This document shows, piece after piece, positions 1 to 13,383 of a stretch of 64,000 bases of DNA. The first letter of the stretch is position 1. Each line of letters starts with the position of its first letter. The notes beneath the pieces were generated by a model. It had not been told where the DNA came from and made no database searches. It saw only the letters and a program-made list of their open reading frames with translations. This stretch comes from Diphasiastrum complanatum (lineage: Eukaryota > Streptophyta > Lycopodiopsida > Lycopodiales > Lycopodiaceae): NCBI GenBank assembly GCA_029204225.1, contig CM055102.1:41565229-41629228 (forward strand), read 5' to 3'. A program made the translations under genes and the position numbers.

Positions 1-480
1 ACTTTGTTCTCCATTCCATGCTTGATGAACCCTTGTGGCTACTCCATATAGATATCCTCTTCTAAAAAACCATTCAAGAAAGCATTAGAGACATCCATTT
101 GACATAGAATCCATCCAAAATGTGATGCAAGTGCAATGATTAGCCTTATTGTGACCATCTTGGCCACGGGTGCAAAAGTTTCCTCATAGTCTATCCCTCT
201 CTCTTGAGCATAACCTTTTGCAACTAATCTTGCTTTATGTTTGTTAACACTACCATTTGCATTCAACTTAAGCTTGAAGAACCACTTGCATCCTATTACA
301 TTCCTTCGAGGTCTCTCAACAAGCAACCAAGTTTCATTCTCAATCAAGGCATCATACTCATCCAACATAGCTTTATACCATTCTTTGGAGTTCAATGCAT
401 CTTCAACATTAGATGGTTTTTCAAAACTAGATAAAGCATAAGAAGTGGATGAGATACCCTCAACTTGCTGTCCTTTGCCT
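1..480 (-). pseudogene. copia reverse transcriptase N-terminal part, fragment A
   Basis: Continuation of fragment A in a shifted frame. Recognisable RT motifs are GCKWFFKLKLNANGSV, KARLVAKGYAQERGIDYEE, TFAPVAKMVTIR and QMDVSNAFLNGFLEEDIYME. An in-frame TAG follows EEDIYME near base 38, then RT-like codons (PQGFIKHGMENKV) run to the window edge, so the RT palm lies outside. The first part of the open frame (about 480-671) is an out-of-frame shadow of the preceding linker. Confidence 0.85.
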
Positions 481-2298
481 TGATGGCTCCACTTTTGCCC
501 TTGAAGATCTCCTTGGTGTGATAGGTGGGTTTGGTGCTTGCTCCTCCATGAGCTCCTCCTCAAAACCAAGATCTTGCTCCTCGGCCATCTTCTTCTTGAT
601 TGTTGGAGCACTTGAGCCTTCTTCAGGCATATGCATATGATTTTCATCAAAGATGACATCCCTTGAAACAAAAAATTTGTTCAAGGATGGGAGATAGACT
701 TTGTAGCCCTTGCTTGAGCTTGCATATCCAAGCATGATCCCTCTTCTGGAAGATGGATCCTCCTTGGTTCTTGTTTCCAATGGCACATGCACATAACATA
801 TACACCCAAAAACTTTCAAGTGATTAAGATTGGGTTTCTTTCCATACAACATCTCATAAGGAGTTTTGCCTTCAATTGCTTTGAAAGACATCCTATTCAT
901 CAAGTAGTTTGCACATACAAGAGACTCACCCCAAAAGGATTTGGGCAAACAAGCATCTAATCTTAAAGCCTTAGAACATTCACATAATGTTCTATTCCTT
1001 CTTTCAGCAACTCCATTTTGTTGAGGAGTGTAAGGACAAGAAGTCTCTTTCTTGATCCCTTCCTCCTCACAAAAGGCCTTGAACTCATTGGAGATGAATT
1101 CTCCACCATTGTCACTTCTAAGAATCTTGATGCTATGATTATGATGCTTTTCCACAAACAACTTAAACTTTACAAAAGTATCAAATACTTGAGACTTGAA
1201 GGAAAGTAAGAACACCCAACAATATCTTGAGTAGTCATCAATGAAGGTTAAAAACATGGATGAACCTCCATTAGATTTGGTGCTAGCAATGTGCACATCC
1301 GAGTGTATGAGTTCAAGAGAATGAGATGACTTTGTGATGGAGTTAGAAAACACCTTCTTATGTGCCTTGGATAAGGCACAAGCTTCACAAACCTTGTCTT
1401 CCTTCCCAATAGACCTTGGTAGGCCTAAAGCATACTCCTCCTTGATCATAGCCTTCATGGAATCTGAGTTGACATGTCCAAGTCTTTTGTGCCATAAAGT
1501 AAAGGTAGATATCTTGCTCTTCTCGGCCAACATGACAACATTAGTATCTACAAATGCATCCAACTTATAAAGTTTGCCAAGTCTAGTGCCCTTAGCCACT
1601 ATCTTACCCTTCTTCTTGATGAAACATTCATTTGAAGCAAAGTCAACATTGAAACCATTGTCTACCATTTGGCCAACACTTAGTAGATTCTTTGTTATTG
1701 TAGGAATGTACAAAACACCTTCTATGTTGATCTTTTTGGAAGATCCTAAGCAAAGGGGAATGCTACCAACTCCTTCAATCTTACAAGCTTCATCATTTGC
1801 TGTATAGATAGACTTTATAGGTCCATCATAAGATAAGAGAGAAGAGACAAACTCCCTTTTACTAGTCATGTGTGAACTAGCACCCGAGTCAATCCACCAA
1901 GGATCTTCTCCTTTGAAGCTTGTTGAAGAAAATATGGACATCATGAGAGAGTCCTCATGTGAACTGTCCTCCTCCTCCTCTTTGCTCATGTTGGCTTGGC
2001 TTTGATCTTGCTTCCTCTTGAGGCATTCCGAGGCATAATGCCCCATCTTGCTACAATAGTAGCACTTCACCTTTGATTTGTCCTTCTTGACTTTGGTGGT
2101 TGATGGAGATGCCTTTGAGAGTCCTTCTTGATCCTCAAGCTTTGTAGCCTTCTTGAATGTTGATCCTTTGCCTTTGGACTTGCCTTTGCCTTTGGTGAAG
2201 AGAGCTTGGTCATCTCCACCTTGAATGGAAAGCCTATCCATCCTCTCTTGCATTTGGCTCCTTCTTGATTCCTCGGCCATGAGTGTGCCTTGGAACAT
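460..2298 (-). pseudogene. copia gag(C-half)-protease-integrase ORF, truncated
   Basis: The 612-codon open frame contains, in order, a CX2CX4HX4C zinc knuckle (CYYCSKMGHYASEC), the aspartic protease active site WIDSGASSHMT, the GAG_pre-integrase motif LWHKRLGHV, and an integrase core with HSDVH, SDNGGEF and NGVAERRNR supplying the D,D,E residues, then the GYxxxxKGYKVYLP linker. The ATG at 2298 is probably not the native start, because the N-terminal half of gag is missing. The frame runs out at about 475, where homology continues in another frame into RT, so the polyprotein is frameshifted. It is dead as an autonomous element, although the open part is long. Confidence 0.88.
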
Positions 2299-2305
2299 CA
2301 GACTT

Positions 2306-2789
2306 ATCTGTGCTCTGTTTTCTTAGGTAGAAATAGTAAGCTCAACTATGATTGTAGTTTACAGTTATGTACTATTTCAGTTTAATAGGCTTTAGTTAAA
2401 AAGCCAGCCCGGGGGCTTCTCTCGGGCTAATAACGGGAGTTTACCTGTATATAGGCTAAATGCCACGTAGAGGCCAATAGTGAATTTCATGCATTTATCA
2501 GGTCTATGCCACATGGTGTCCCCATGCAAAGGGGACCTTTACTTGTATATGTATCAGTCTCTTTGTAATAAAGATGCTTTTGCTTTGTGAGCTCTTTGTT
2601 TGATGTGAGCTCCTCCATTACTCTGTCACTTGTGGATGTTGTTTATGGTTTTGATGGTTGGCAATCAGTCAGTGATTGTATCTCTAATCTGTACTCTCCA
2701 CTAGATCAGAATTTCCTCATAGAATGTTAACTTTCTTCTGCCTCTTCATTTATCATTTTTCAAGGAATACTCTCTTCTTCCTTTCCTAT

Positions 2790-2790
<1 letters not shown>
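2306..2790. other. No gene; LTR- or UTR-like spacer
   Basis: No coding frame is supportable. It contains a GC-rich hairpin (AGCCCGG ... CGGGCT, about 2405-2430), two related TGCCAC(G/A)T motifs and a TATATG/AATAAAGATG stretch near 2550-2570 that would suit the R/U5 part of an LTR or a 3' UTR. Neither a TG...CA boundary nor a primer-binding site could be identified, so LTR origin is only an inference. Confidence 0.35.
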
Positions 2791-4713
<1,923 letters not shown>

Positions 4714-5280
4714 ATAGCGTTGATGATCGACAAACTATGGAATATGTGGAGATTCAAAATGAAAGTCACCTTGGCTAAAGAGTTATGGGAAGTTGTAGAA
4801 GGAATGGAGGAAAAACCTCTAACTGATTAGCAAGTACTTATCAATTGGAAAGTAAAGGATGGCAAAGCCTCTGTTTTACTCCTTTATTCAAGATTCATTA
4901 CTTGGTCATTTAAGCAAGCCCAAACTTCCAAAGAGGTATGGCATATTTTAAATATTGTCTACAATATTAGAGACATATCTACTAAGTTATTTATTTGTAA
5001 AAAATTCTTCTCGTTACATATGTTGGAAAATGATAATGACTCATCATCTCAACTTCTTCAAAAATCTGCTTGAACAAATGGTTGCAATCGAATCTACCAT
5101 CCAAGAATCACATGTAGGAATGATCTTACTATTGAGTTTATTTCATACAAAACAAGGTAATGACACAAGCATAGATAGCTCTTTGAAGACTTATACCAAT
5201 GCTACTCCAAGAAGTTGCAAGGAGAGATCTAGCAACTAGTACCAGTTCAAACACAAAAAAGAAGATAGTCAATCTTTAGG
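4714..5280 (+). pseudogene. copia gag (UBN2-type) fragment
   Basis: Plus-strand, stop-containing reading frames give LW.MWRFKMKVTLAKELWEVVEGMEEKPL, then KVKDGKASVLLL, QAQTSKEVWHIL and ISTKLF, matching the N-terminal gag region of copia elements and most closely fragment J at 62.9-63.3 kb (MRTVLMAKELYDVV, KLKDGKAFALIIL, TSKKVWDILSTLYE). An in-frame TAG sits after EKPLTD. It directly follows the LINE poly(A), so the LINE probably inserted into or next to this older copy. No pol sequence follows; gypsy sequence on the other strand starts at about 5290. Confidence 0.7.
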
Positions 5281-5289
5281 TTGAGATTT

Positions 5290-6315
5290 TTAAACACATT
5301 TGTAATTACAATTCTCATAACTATATTGCATTAATTGACATATATACACAATTTCATACATAAACCATGCATCAACCTCTGTAACATCCTTCGAATTGGT
5401 TCGAGCTTTGGTTAGTTCTTCAATAGTCAATAACCTTTCATTAATACAATCTATATCTATTTGTTCTGCTTGTATTCGAATAGTTGGCACCTTGAATTCA
5501 ATCGGTAGAATTGGATGCATACCATATGCAAAAAAGTAAAGCATCTGCTTCTTTGTGATTTTCTTCGTGTTTCTATATGCCTAGAGCACTGAAGGTAACT
5601 TTTGATCCCAATCTATAGCATGTGCTACAATGATCTTATTCAGGATCTTGCATAGTGATCCATTCGCTCTCTCAGTTAACTCATTTGCTTTCGGATTGTA
5701 AGGGATTGCCTTTCAGTGTTTGATCAGAAAATAAGTTGTCAGTAGTTGGACCGTATCATTAGAAAAATGGGTACCACGATCACTGACTAACTCGAGAGGA
5801 CAACCATAACATGTGATAATATATTTGAATAGAAAAGTGGCGACAATTTTTGCATCGTTTCATTTCGTCGCTTCCGCTTCAACATTCTTCGTTTCGTAAT
5901 CCGTCGCCACCAAAATGTATCGATGTTTGGTGTGTCGAGTTACTGGCTTTATTGGACCAACAAAGTCAATCCCCCACTTTTCAAATGGTGCAAGTGGTAT
6001 GATTGGCATCAATGGCCAATTCATAGATTTGGTTGGCTTGCCAGATCTCTGGCATGGATCACAAGATCGAATATAAGTAGAGGCATCCTTAAACATGGTA
6101 GGCCACCAATATTTGGTGGTCATAATTTTATTAACAATGTTTTTCATGGCGAAATGTCCACCGACATCTTTGGAATATAAGGCTTGAATAACCTTTGGAA
6201 TATCTTCAGCTTCAAGACACCTTCTTAATTGATGATCTGTATCAAGCTTATACAAAACATTGTTAATAATGGTATAAGGTGCGACTTTATATTGAAATAT
6301 TGTCTTCTTGTCCAA
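5290..6315 (-). pseudogene. gypsy A integrase, broken
   Basis: The zinc-binding H2C2 region ([19 protein letters not shown] ... [10 protein letters not shown]) is followed by [15 protein letters not shown] (first Asp), [23 protein letters not shown] (second Asp) and ELTERANGSL (Glu), then AYGMHPILPIEF of the C-terminal region. The D,D,E residues can still be read, but in-frame stops (one after 5860, others near 5700 and 5650) break it. The C-terminal tail is missing at 5290. Confidence 0.8.
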
Positions 6316-6453
6316 GTCATACCCGTCAGGATCTATCTGATCTTTGAGATAAATAATAATATCAGAATATAAAGAATTCGTAGAAGATATCTCAAATAAA
6401 TTCTCATCTGGAAAGTCATCATTTAATGGTTCTTCAATTTTTCCCGTGCTAAG

Positions 6454-6795
6454 TCATGAAAGATAATCAACATTAGTATGATATTTTCCTTGACGCAGCT
6501 CAACTTGATAAATGAACCCTTGTAGCAACAAAACCCAACGAGCAATTCGGCCAAATAAATCAGGTTTATTAACAAGATATTTCAAAGCATAATGATCAAC
6601 ATGAAATATAAAAGCATATCCCAGCAAATAATGCCAAAACTTCTTTACAGTAAAAATCATTCCAAGTGCTTTCCTTTCTGTTGCCGAATAATTTTTCTCT
6701 GAGGAACTAAGCTGGCAACTAGCATAGTATATTGGATGGTCTTTCTTCAGTTCGTCCTTCTGGCTCAGACAGACACAAATAGCAAATGCTGACAC
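6454..6795 (-). pseudogene. gypsy A RNase H domain fragment
   Basis: A 113-codon frame with the typical gypsy RNase H string: HPIYYASCQLSSSEKNYSATE (split here from longer), LGMIFTVKKFWHYLLG, FIFHVDHYALKYL and ARWVLLLQGFIYQVELRQGK. It ends near the RH-integrase hinge (HTNVDYLS). It lies immediately downstream of RT remains and upstream of the integrase zinc-binding domain in the minus sense. Confidence 0.82.
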
Positions 6796-7677
6796 ATTAA
6801 CATAACTATGAAATAGTATTGTCTAGTTAGGCGATCTTAGAATTGGAGCATAGTCAGCTTCCGCTTAAGTCCTTCAAATGCTTTCTGTTGTTCTGCCGTC
6901 CAAATATAAGCAACTTGTTTCTTAAGTAACTGTGTAAGGGCTACAACAATAGAGGCATGATTTTGGATAAATCTTCGATAATAACCAACATGTCCTAAGA
7001 AACCTCTTAGTTCTCATAGATTTGTTGGTATCAACAAATTCTTTATAACTTCGACTTTATCTTTGTCGACTTCAATTCCTTTGCTGGATATTCTATGCCC
7101 CAAAAGTCTACCTTCTCTCATACCGAAAAAAAATTTCGGGGTGAATTGACAAACAAGCATCTCGACACCTCTACAATGTAAGTTTCAGTTTCTGAATATG
7201 AAACTTGATATTATTTTAAACATAGAAATCATCAATTGAGAAATTTTCTTAGGAACGCAACAAAAATTAGCATCATAATTCTCTAGAAAGTAGCTAATGC
7301 ATTGCAAAGGCCAAAGGGCATTTTATTGTAGGCATAAGTGCTCCAATCAGTAGTAAACGTGGTTTGCGGTCGATCCTCCTTCCTTACTCCAACTTGATTA
7401 TAGCCAGAGAAGCCATCACAGAAACTGTAACGTTCTTGTCCAGCAACCTAGTGGAATCCGTGAAGGGTAATGGGTGGTGATCTTTCTAGGTAGCAGCATT
7501 CAGCTTCCTGAAATCCTGGCAAATTCGAATCTTGCCAGTCTTCTTCTTTGGAACTACAACAATGGGAGACACCCATTCACTGCTTAAGACAAGATAAATA
7601 ATACTTGCCTTAAGGTTCTTGTTGAGTTCATCTTTTACCATGAGAGAGTACTTTGGATTGAGATGATATTGTCTTTG
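6796..7677 (-). pseudogene. gypsy A reverse transcriptase, heavily decayed
   Basis: Translation in changing frames yields RQRQYHLNPKYSLMVKDELN, SEWVSPIVVVPKKKTGKIR, CQDFRKLNAAT, KDHHPLPF and, after gaps, CPLAFAMH, RT landmarks in the right order. Multiple stops and frameshifts interrupt it and no intact YxDD catalytic motif was found. Inactive. Confidence 0.72.
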
Positions 7678-8322
7678 TCAAACGGGAACAACATCTTCTT
7701 TAAGATCAATGCGATGCTCGCCAAATTCAGCAGGTATTTCCTTCAAGTCTTCGAGCGACCATGCAAATATGTCTTGGTACTCTTTCAATAGCTCAGTAAA
7801 TCCTGCTAATTCTGTCTCTCCAAGGGACTTAGAAACATGCACAAATTTTCCAGGTGCAAATTCAATTAGCTCTATAAAATCTGGCAAAATTATACCTTCC
7901 GTCATATTGACTTTGGTATGGCCATGAATTTTGCGCATGGCTGACTCCATGAATTTATTCTTGTCGTCAGCTTGGTGTTTATTATCAAATTCTTGTTCAT
8001 ATTCATCATATTCACCATCTGTATCTTGATCAGAATCCTCAGAATTCTTGTCTATACCGTTTGATACACTTATAATTATATCAGCATTTGCATTGCAGAC
8101 ATCAAAGAATTCTTCTTCGTCATCCGATGAATCATTATTCTCATAGCATTCAAAATAATTTAATTCTAAGTCTGATGCATTAGAGAATATATTAAGGGCA
8201 TGAGAAGAATCTTCTAAAGTAAAACAAGTGTCGGACATAGGAGTTTCGCCTTCATATCTATCATATTTCCAGGTGATAATCTGTTCTTCTAGCTTTCCAT
8301 GATTAATTGTCTTGCTAGTCAC
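7678..8322 (-). pseudogene. gypsy A acidic linker and start of RT
   Basis: A 214-codon open frame. The first two-thirds are very acidic (runs of D/E around residues 60-110). The end carries the conserved pre-RT stretch EYQDIFAWSLEDLKEIP..FGEHRIDL. The starting segment (RYEGETPMSDTCFTLED) aligns with KYEGETPTSSSSYTSED at the beginning of the plus-strand gypsy copy, but the protease domain present in that copy is absent here, so PR is deleted. The open frame ends at the RT boundary. Confidence 0.75.
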
Positions 8323-8642
8323 ATATCTTCATCTTCGAGTATAAGTTGTCATATTTGAGTAGCTATTTAGCAAATATGTGGCATCACATATCTCCTCAAA
8401 TGTGAGACGTCCTCGTGAACAGATAATATTCATTTCAAGAATTATTCATTCCCTAGAAAATAATACATTCGTGTCGTTGAATAATTCTCCTTTTAAATCT
8501 TCATTAGGTCAAACCTTTATTGGGTATTTCAGAATTAATTATTGATTCGAAATATATTTCAGCATACATCAAGCATTGAATTGTCTTTGAACATTATCAC
8601 ATAATCAGCAACATCATATACAAGAAGAATTGAAAAAAGATT

Positions 8643-10237
8643 TCATGTATTGAGATCATCGTGTAATTGTTGTGCCATTTCCAAACTTTTTTGACACATT
8701 ATTGTCTCAGCGGATAGTTCCTTCAGCTCAGCAAGTTCTTCTTTGACTAACACTTTGTCGTTTTCGAGTGCAAGAAGAAATTCAACTCGAAAATTCTCGA
8801 GCATCTGGTCTTGAAGAGATTGCAGATTCAAAGGATCACTATGGATTGATCCAGAGTTGATGCATATCTATAAGGCGATTTCTGTCTTTATTCGCTTTGT
8901 GCTTTCATCGGGCAAAGTGGTCTACAAAGTGGTCTTTTCTGCCTTGACCTTATTGAGCTCAGCTTGCAAAAAATCAAAATTTGTCTACAATTCTACAGAC
9001 TTGGCCTTAAGTGCCTTATTACTGTCTTGGTAGAATTGGGTTTCCTCATTTAATAATTGGAGCATTCGGCCTCAGGAGTGATTTTGGTTAGTCAACAACT
9101 TATTTTATGCCTCCAGAGATGCAATCTTCTCAGCCAACATTTGAATGTTGTTGGTCATCTTGTTCGTTGATTGGAACAGATGCATCATGCTTTGTTGGAT
9201 ATGAAGATCAGAAGCATGGATTTTACCAACAATTTTCTTGGCTCCCGAGGAAAACTGCTAGTACCACCTGTATAGATTTTTTTTCTCTTCTTCATCCACG
9301 TCTGTGGCCTCATCATTAATCCCTTTTCCTTTATCTTGCATCTGTGTATCCAAGATAGTGTCGTCTTCATCCATGGATGTGGAGCTCTTTGGCTTATGAG
9401 AAGATCCATCTGTGACTGGGACAACGACAAGTTGTCAACTACAGTGGAGGGTTTAAGTATAACTTGTACAACTGCATCCAAAATAGTTTCCTTCAGGACT
9501 TCTACTATGTCAACCTCCATGGCTACAATAGCTGTTGGTTGGACTTGTGGAACAAAGGTGTTCTGCAGGAGACTGGATAAATCTATCTTTGTTGTCATAA
9601 GCATTCTTCCTGCCAGTACACCACCCTGCTTTGTTTCGGTCAATATGCCAAAATGTTCGCACAGTCATGAGATGTGTGCTCCCACTATAGCAAACTTTTT
9701 GTGCTTTATCCAGCATAGAAATGCTTTGTAAGCAATAGTGCCAAAGCAAACTAGCTGGCCTGCTAGTGCATCCACCAAATATCCAAAATTCTGAGCTAAA
9801 ATAGTGGCTTCAGCATCAGTGATAAACAGTACTTGACTTGAATACTTATAGAAAAATCTCAATTGTACATCCTTCACCATCGTGATTTTGTACCCTTTGC
9901 TTGGTACATAACAGTTCGACAAAAAATATGTTGCTTCATCAACGAAGTCCTTGGACGTTGGATTGGCAGCGCCATTGATTGGCAGTCCAAGGGCTTCAGA
10001 GAAGACCGCTTCGTTGATTGTGAAGGTGTTATTTCGCAATGTTAATTTGAAGTCAGACTCAGCCACTGTGTGAATGTAACTCGCAAAATTAGTGTTAATC
10101 TCTTGTAAGACAATGGATGGGTCTACTTTGAGATCACCCAGCCTGCATTGATCCAATAAGGATTGAATTGTTGCAAGTTGGATAGAAGCTCGAGTTTTTC
10201 AGTTGATAGTAGAGTTGGTGCTTGCAATTGAATCCAT
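8643..10237 (-). pseudogene. Extra gypsy-associated ORF: unidentified N-domain plus coiled coil
   Basis: A reading frame starts with ATG at 10237-10235 and stays in one frame to 9185, broken only by TGA at 10201-10199 and TGA at 9667-9665. After a frame change near 9185 it continues with further stops to 8643. The N-terminal part (TLRNNTFTINEAVFSEALGLP and the following 100 residues) recalls the putative plant transposon / mobile-domain proteins found in large gypsy elements; this is resemblance only. The C-terminal part (AELNKVKAEK ... LVKEELAELKELSAETI) is coiled-coil-like with regular Leu. It lies in the same orientation as gypsy pol, about 525 bp after an integrase tail. It could be an env-position or ORF1-type accessory gene, or a captured host gene. 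Confidence 0.5.
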
Positions 10238-10762
10238 ATTGCTCAACAAATTTGCAAGATAGAAGGCAAAAGCGATAGTAAACGCGAGAGCTAGAGCGTG
10301 AGCGATGGAGGGCGAGAGCAAGTGAGCACGAAAGAGTGAGAGTAAAAAGAAAGTGTAAATGAAAATAGAAAATTACAGTGTTAAATGATGATGTAGTGGA
10401 GAAGATGATCACGTGGCAACTTGATTTGACATCTGTCAAATTCATAAATAAAAGGCGATATCTTTACTGATTTTCAAGAAGGCTAAAGAGATAATCTTAA
10501 TTAGCTTAAGACCGTTAAAAATTTAAATAATAATAAAATATCACATCTACGCAGTCTTCTACGTAGTCATAAATATGGACATAAATATGAACACGTGTAC
10601 ATTTATACATTTAATAAAAAGGATTTACCAAATCCAAAAAGTAAATAATAAATGAAATAATAAATAATCAATTAAGTAATAAATATATAAATCAAAGAAA
10701 AAGAAGAATTCGGGGTAGATCTTTGAAAAATACTCAAAAGATTCTCCCCTCGAAATCCTTCG
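10238..10762 (-). other. Non-coding gypsy leader or LTR-like spacer
   Basis: The gap between the integrase tail and the extra ORF is very AT-rich at 10500-10720. Toward the ORF it becomes CT-rich on the minus strand, as plant leader sequences do. No TG...CA boundary or primer-binding site was recognised. Confidence 0.35.
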
Positions 10763-11040
10763 TTAGAGATAATATTTCTTCAGTCTGGAACTGTTGATAC
10801 GCGTTGGCAATAATTCACCTTCCAATGACTGAATCTGGACAGAACCGTTTTCAAATACATCAATAACCTTGTACGGTCCCATCCACCTCATATGTAGCTT
10901 TCCAGGAAATTTTTGATGGCGACTATCATATATCAAAGCATAATCATCAACCTTAAGTCTTGATATGAGTATCATGCTTTTTCTTTCGCTGTTCCTGGTA
11001 CCATGCATAGATTGAGGGACTGATCCCACCTTCTGATGTT
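10763..11040 (-). pseudogene. gypsy integrase C-terminal tail
   Basis: An 88-codon frame contains LKVDDYALIYDSRHQKFPGK, MRWMGPYKVIDVFENGSVQI and RINSSRLKKYYL followed by a stop. The plus-strand copy ends with the same region (RGDYVLLYDNRHMWFPGKL ... SRVKRYYD) at 28118, so this is the end of pol of the same family. It is upstream, in the minus sense, of the extra ORF and of a second pol fragment that lacks exactly this tail. Either two gypsy copies lie in tandem or one has been rearranged. Confidence 0.78.
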
Positions 11041-12990
11041 CAAGCTTAGTGTGCCATTTCTAGAAACTCTAATCAGTGATTCAAAAAAGCCACTGCATTA
11101 TAGATTCCAATTCTACACATCAAATCAACAAAAATTAGTGCTGAAGAGAATATGTACTCAGATAAGTGGGAACATAGCTCTCTAATATCAGCTTTTACAA
11201 TTCTTGGGCAACATTCCAACTTCATGGTATTCCATGCAATCTAATAGTCAATTTGATGTGGACTCACCACCTTGATGTAAGATCATTCTTTATTAACTAT
11301 GAGCTTTGAATCGCTCACATGCTCATTTACAACGTTCAAGACACATTAGTATGACTACTTCATACCACCAAACCCTCCTCCATTTGGAGTGCATTAGTCG
11401 GTCCTTCGCTCTAGCTGTGAAGCTGGTAGTGTTTGGTCCAAGCATTGTTTATTTCACATACAAGTAGTCTGAGTCTACCTTAAGTTGCCTTCCCCCCCCC
11501 AAAAAAAAAAAAAAGTAAAGAAGAACAACGAAAAATGAAAACACAAATGTAGATGAAAAGAAGAAATGGAGAGGAAGATCAATATTGGATGTGGAAATAT
11601 ATCTTCGATTTCCAACTTCAATGACTCATCAATACCAAATATTTAAGTATAACATTCTATTCACAAGTCAAGTTAGTGCTCACTCACCACCTCACTTATG
11701 ATAATTCTAGATTAATAGCCACGAGCTTGGAGCTATGAGCAAGATGACTAACAACCAAGCTTCAGACACTTAGGGCTTCTCATGGTATCGCCCCTAACGA
11801 GGGATGTGTGGGTCCCTAGGTTTGGTTGTATGGATAGTTGCGTCTCTTCCAAGTAAATGACACAGACAATGGTGTTCGTTTGGCTTACAACTGGGTTGGT
11901 TGTTGCAAATAAGACCAATGGTGGGCCCTTGCATCCATATTAGCACTCAATGCATGCAATATCATAGTCATAAATCATTGTGATAACGTATGATGCACAA
12001 AAAATAGTGAATCATCTTTCTATCTTATGCACTAAATTACTTTGTTTTACAATGATGCTTGTTTGCACTAGCTTTAATATGCACAAAATAAACAATGTAA
12101 GTCCAAGGAACGCCAAAGCCAAGTATGGACCTTGATGTTGGCTAGGTAGCCCAATTGTGCAACAATCGAGATTTGGACTTACGTCTTCAATGACACACCA
12201 ATCTCTCTTATCCAGCATGGCTAAAAAGGATAATTTTATCAATCTTTACTTTCCATAGTTTTGGTTCTAGAGAGGTGCCAAGAAGCCAAATTCTCCGCAA
12301 ATATCGTCGTGTGGTAAGGTTAGACTCTGAGACCAATAAATGACATGCATGATTTCTATGGATTCAAACTAATCGAAGATATAAAATCATTGCATATGTA
12401 AAGATCGATGGGTTAAGTTGGGGTAGGAGATTCATTGCCACACTAGCAAGTCAAACCCCCTTGCCATTCTTGGAGCCAAAGTCCTCGCTTTGTAAACTTG
12501 TCCTCCTACTCACCATGGAGTGCACACTCATGCTTAAAACATACCAGGGATGAATAATTCACTACTTTGGTATCCACAAGAAAGATGGTGATTTCAGATC
12601 ACGAGAAACTTTGCCTTGCATTACAAGTGTGCACTTATTTTCAAAGGAGCATATAAAAATAAAAATTGAGAAATAAAAAAATTGATCATTTATTTTCATG
12701 CTCAAAGCCATGAAATGTTGACATGTCATATTTTAGCACATCGATCGACATGATATCATGGCGGTGTCGCAGAAAAAACTAAATTTCATCGAAGATGTGG
12801 GATTACACGTATGTATGTATGTGGGCTTACATACACTTTAGTTGCCGACTTTTGAAGGTGCTAATGGACAACAATTGGAATCGATCATGCTTCAATTGAC
12901 CCTCATTTTTTTAATTGCTATGGACCATGAGGAGGCATGAGACGTTCCTATCCATAATAATAATAACTGACAAAAAGCCCCACCACAACA
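11041..12990. other. Intergenic; no gene recognised
   Basis: No supportable coding region on either strand. A run of C8 then A14 occurs at about 11494-11516, and a short ATGT repeat (ATGTATGTATGTATG-like) near 12812-12825. Short frames here lack family motifs. Confidence 0.5.
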
Positions 12991-12994
12991 TATC

Positions 12995-13290
12995 TCCACG
13001 TCATGTATAGTGGCGATGTGACTAAGAGGCCTACGTGGCCCCTTTCCATTTGAAAGTACTCAGGACGTGGATATTTTTTATTTGTCAGTAGTGGCTGGAC
13101 ACGTGGACACCGGGTATTCCTTACAATACTTGACCGTGGTAAGGTCATCACATGAAAGTTGGCCACCACACCCGTCCGCGTGGACCAAAACTTCAAAAAT
13201 ACGGCAAGGGGTGTATGGTATGTATGGTGGTCCCCCTGACGTGGCCAGTGTATATACGAGACCGTACATATGGTGGCGTATGTGTACACG
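12995..13290 (+). promoter_or_regulatory. Probable promoter of the GBF gene with five ACGT-core elements
   Basis: ACGT cores occur at 12998, 13033 (ACGTGG), 13065 (ACGTGG), 13101 (within CACGTG at 13100-13105) and 13239 (TGACGTGG). ACGT cores, and CACGTG best, are the known sites of plant bZIP proteins of the GBF/ABF/HY5 kind. A TATATA at 13251-13256 could serve as TATA box, placing a start site near 13280-13290. That the gene regulates itself is inference from this clustering. Confidence 0.5.
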
Positions 13291-13316
13291 CTGGCGCGCG
13301 CCCCCACAACGACCAC

Positions 13317-13383
13317 ACTTCTTCTTCTTCTTCTTCTGCGTCTGTGTCTGCGTTTGCTGCTGCTTCTTCTTCTTCTTCTTCTT
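13317..13383 (+). repeat. CTT-rich leader microsatellite
   Basis: Two (CTT)n runs (about 13317-13338 and 13362-13383) are separated by TCTGCGTCTGTGTCTG-like sequence. They lie about 40 bp after the putative TATA box, where pyrimidine-rich 5' UTR tracts are common. Confidence 0.85.

Larger units (their letters stand above)
1..2305 (-). mobile_element. Ty1/copia retrotransposon fragment A (gag C-half to RT)
   Basis: Read on the minus strand this holds the C-terminal half of gag, protease, integrase and the start of reverse transcriptase of a plant copia element. It is cut at the window start inside RT, and upstream at about 2300 inside gag: the gag reading frame begins at the position equivalent to roughly residue 185 of the intact element at 55228-59178. 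No LTR is recognisable at the broken gag end. The order PR-INT-RT is the copia order and not the gypsy one. Confidence 0.9.
5290..8640 (-). mobile_element. Ty3/gypsy retrotransposon A, degenerate pol
   Basis: The minus strand carries gypsy-order pol remains: acidic pre-RT region, RT, RNase H, integrase. The order (RT before INT) and motifs such as YQDIFAWSLEDL, VVPKKKTGKIR and YYASCQLS identify Ty3/gypsy. The same family recurs on the plus strand at 25.7-28.1 kb. The integrase C-terminus is cut at about 5290, next to the copia gag relic. No LTR of this copy was identified. Confidence 0.85.

Noticed and set aside
8643-10237. Intact host gene on the minus strand
   Set aside because: In-frame stops, a frame change and further stops in the coiled-coil half, plus flanking gypsy pol on both sides, argue for a decayed element-associated ORF.
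12012-12242. 76-codon minus-strand frame in the intergenic region
   Set aside because: Hydrophobic stretch only; no start context, neighbours or motif support.
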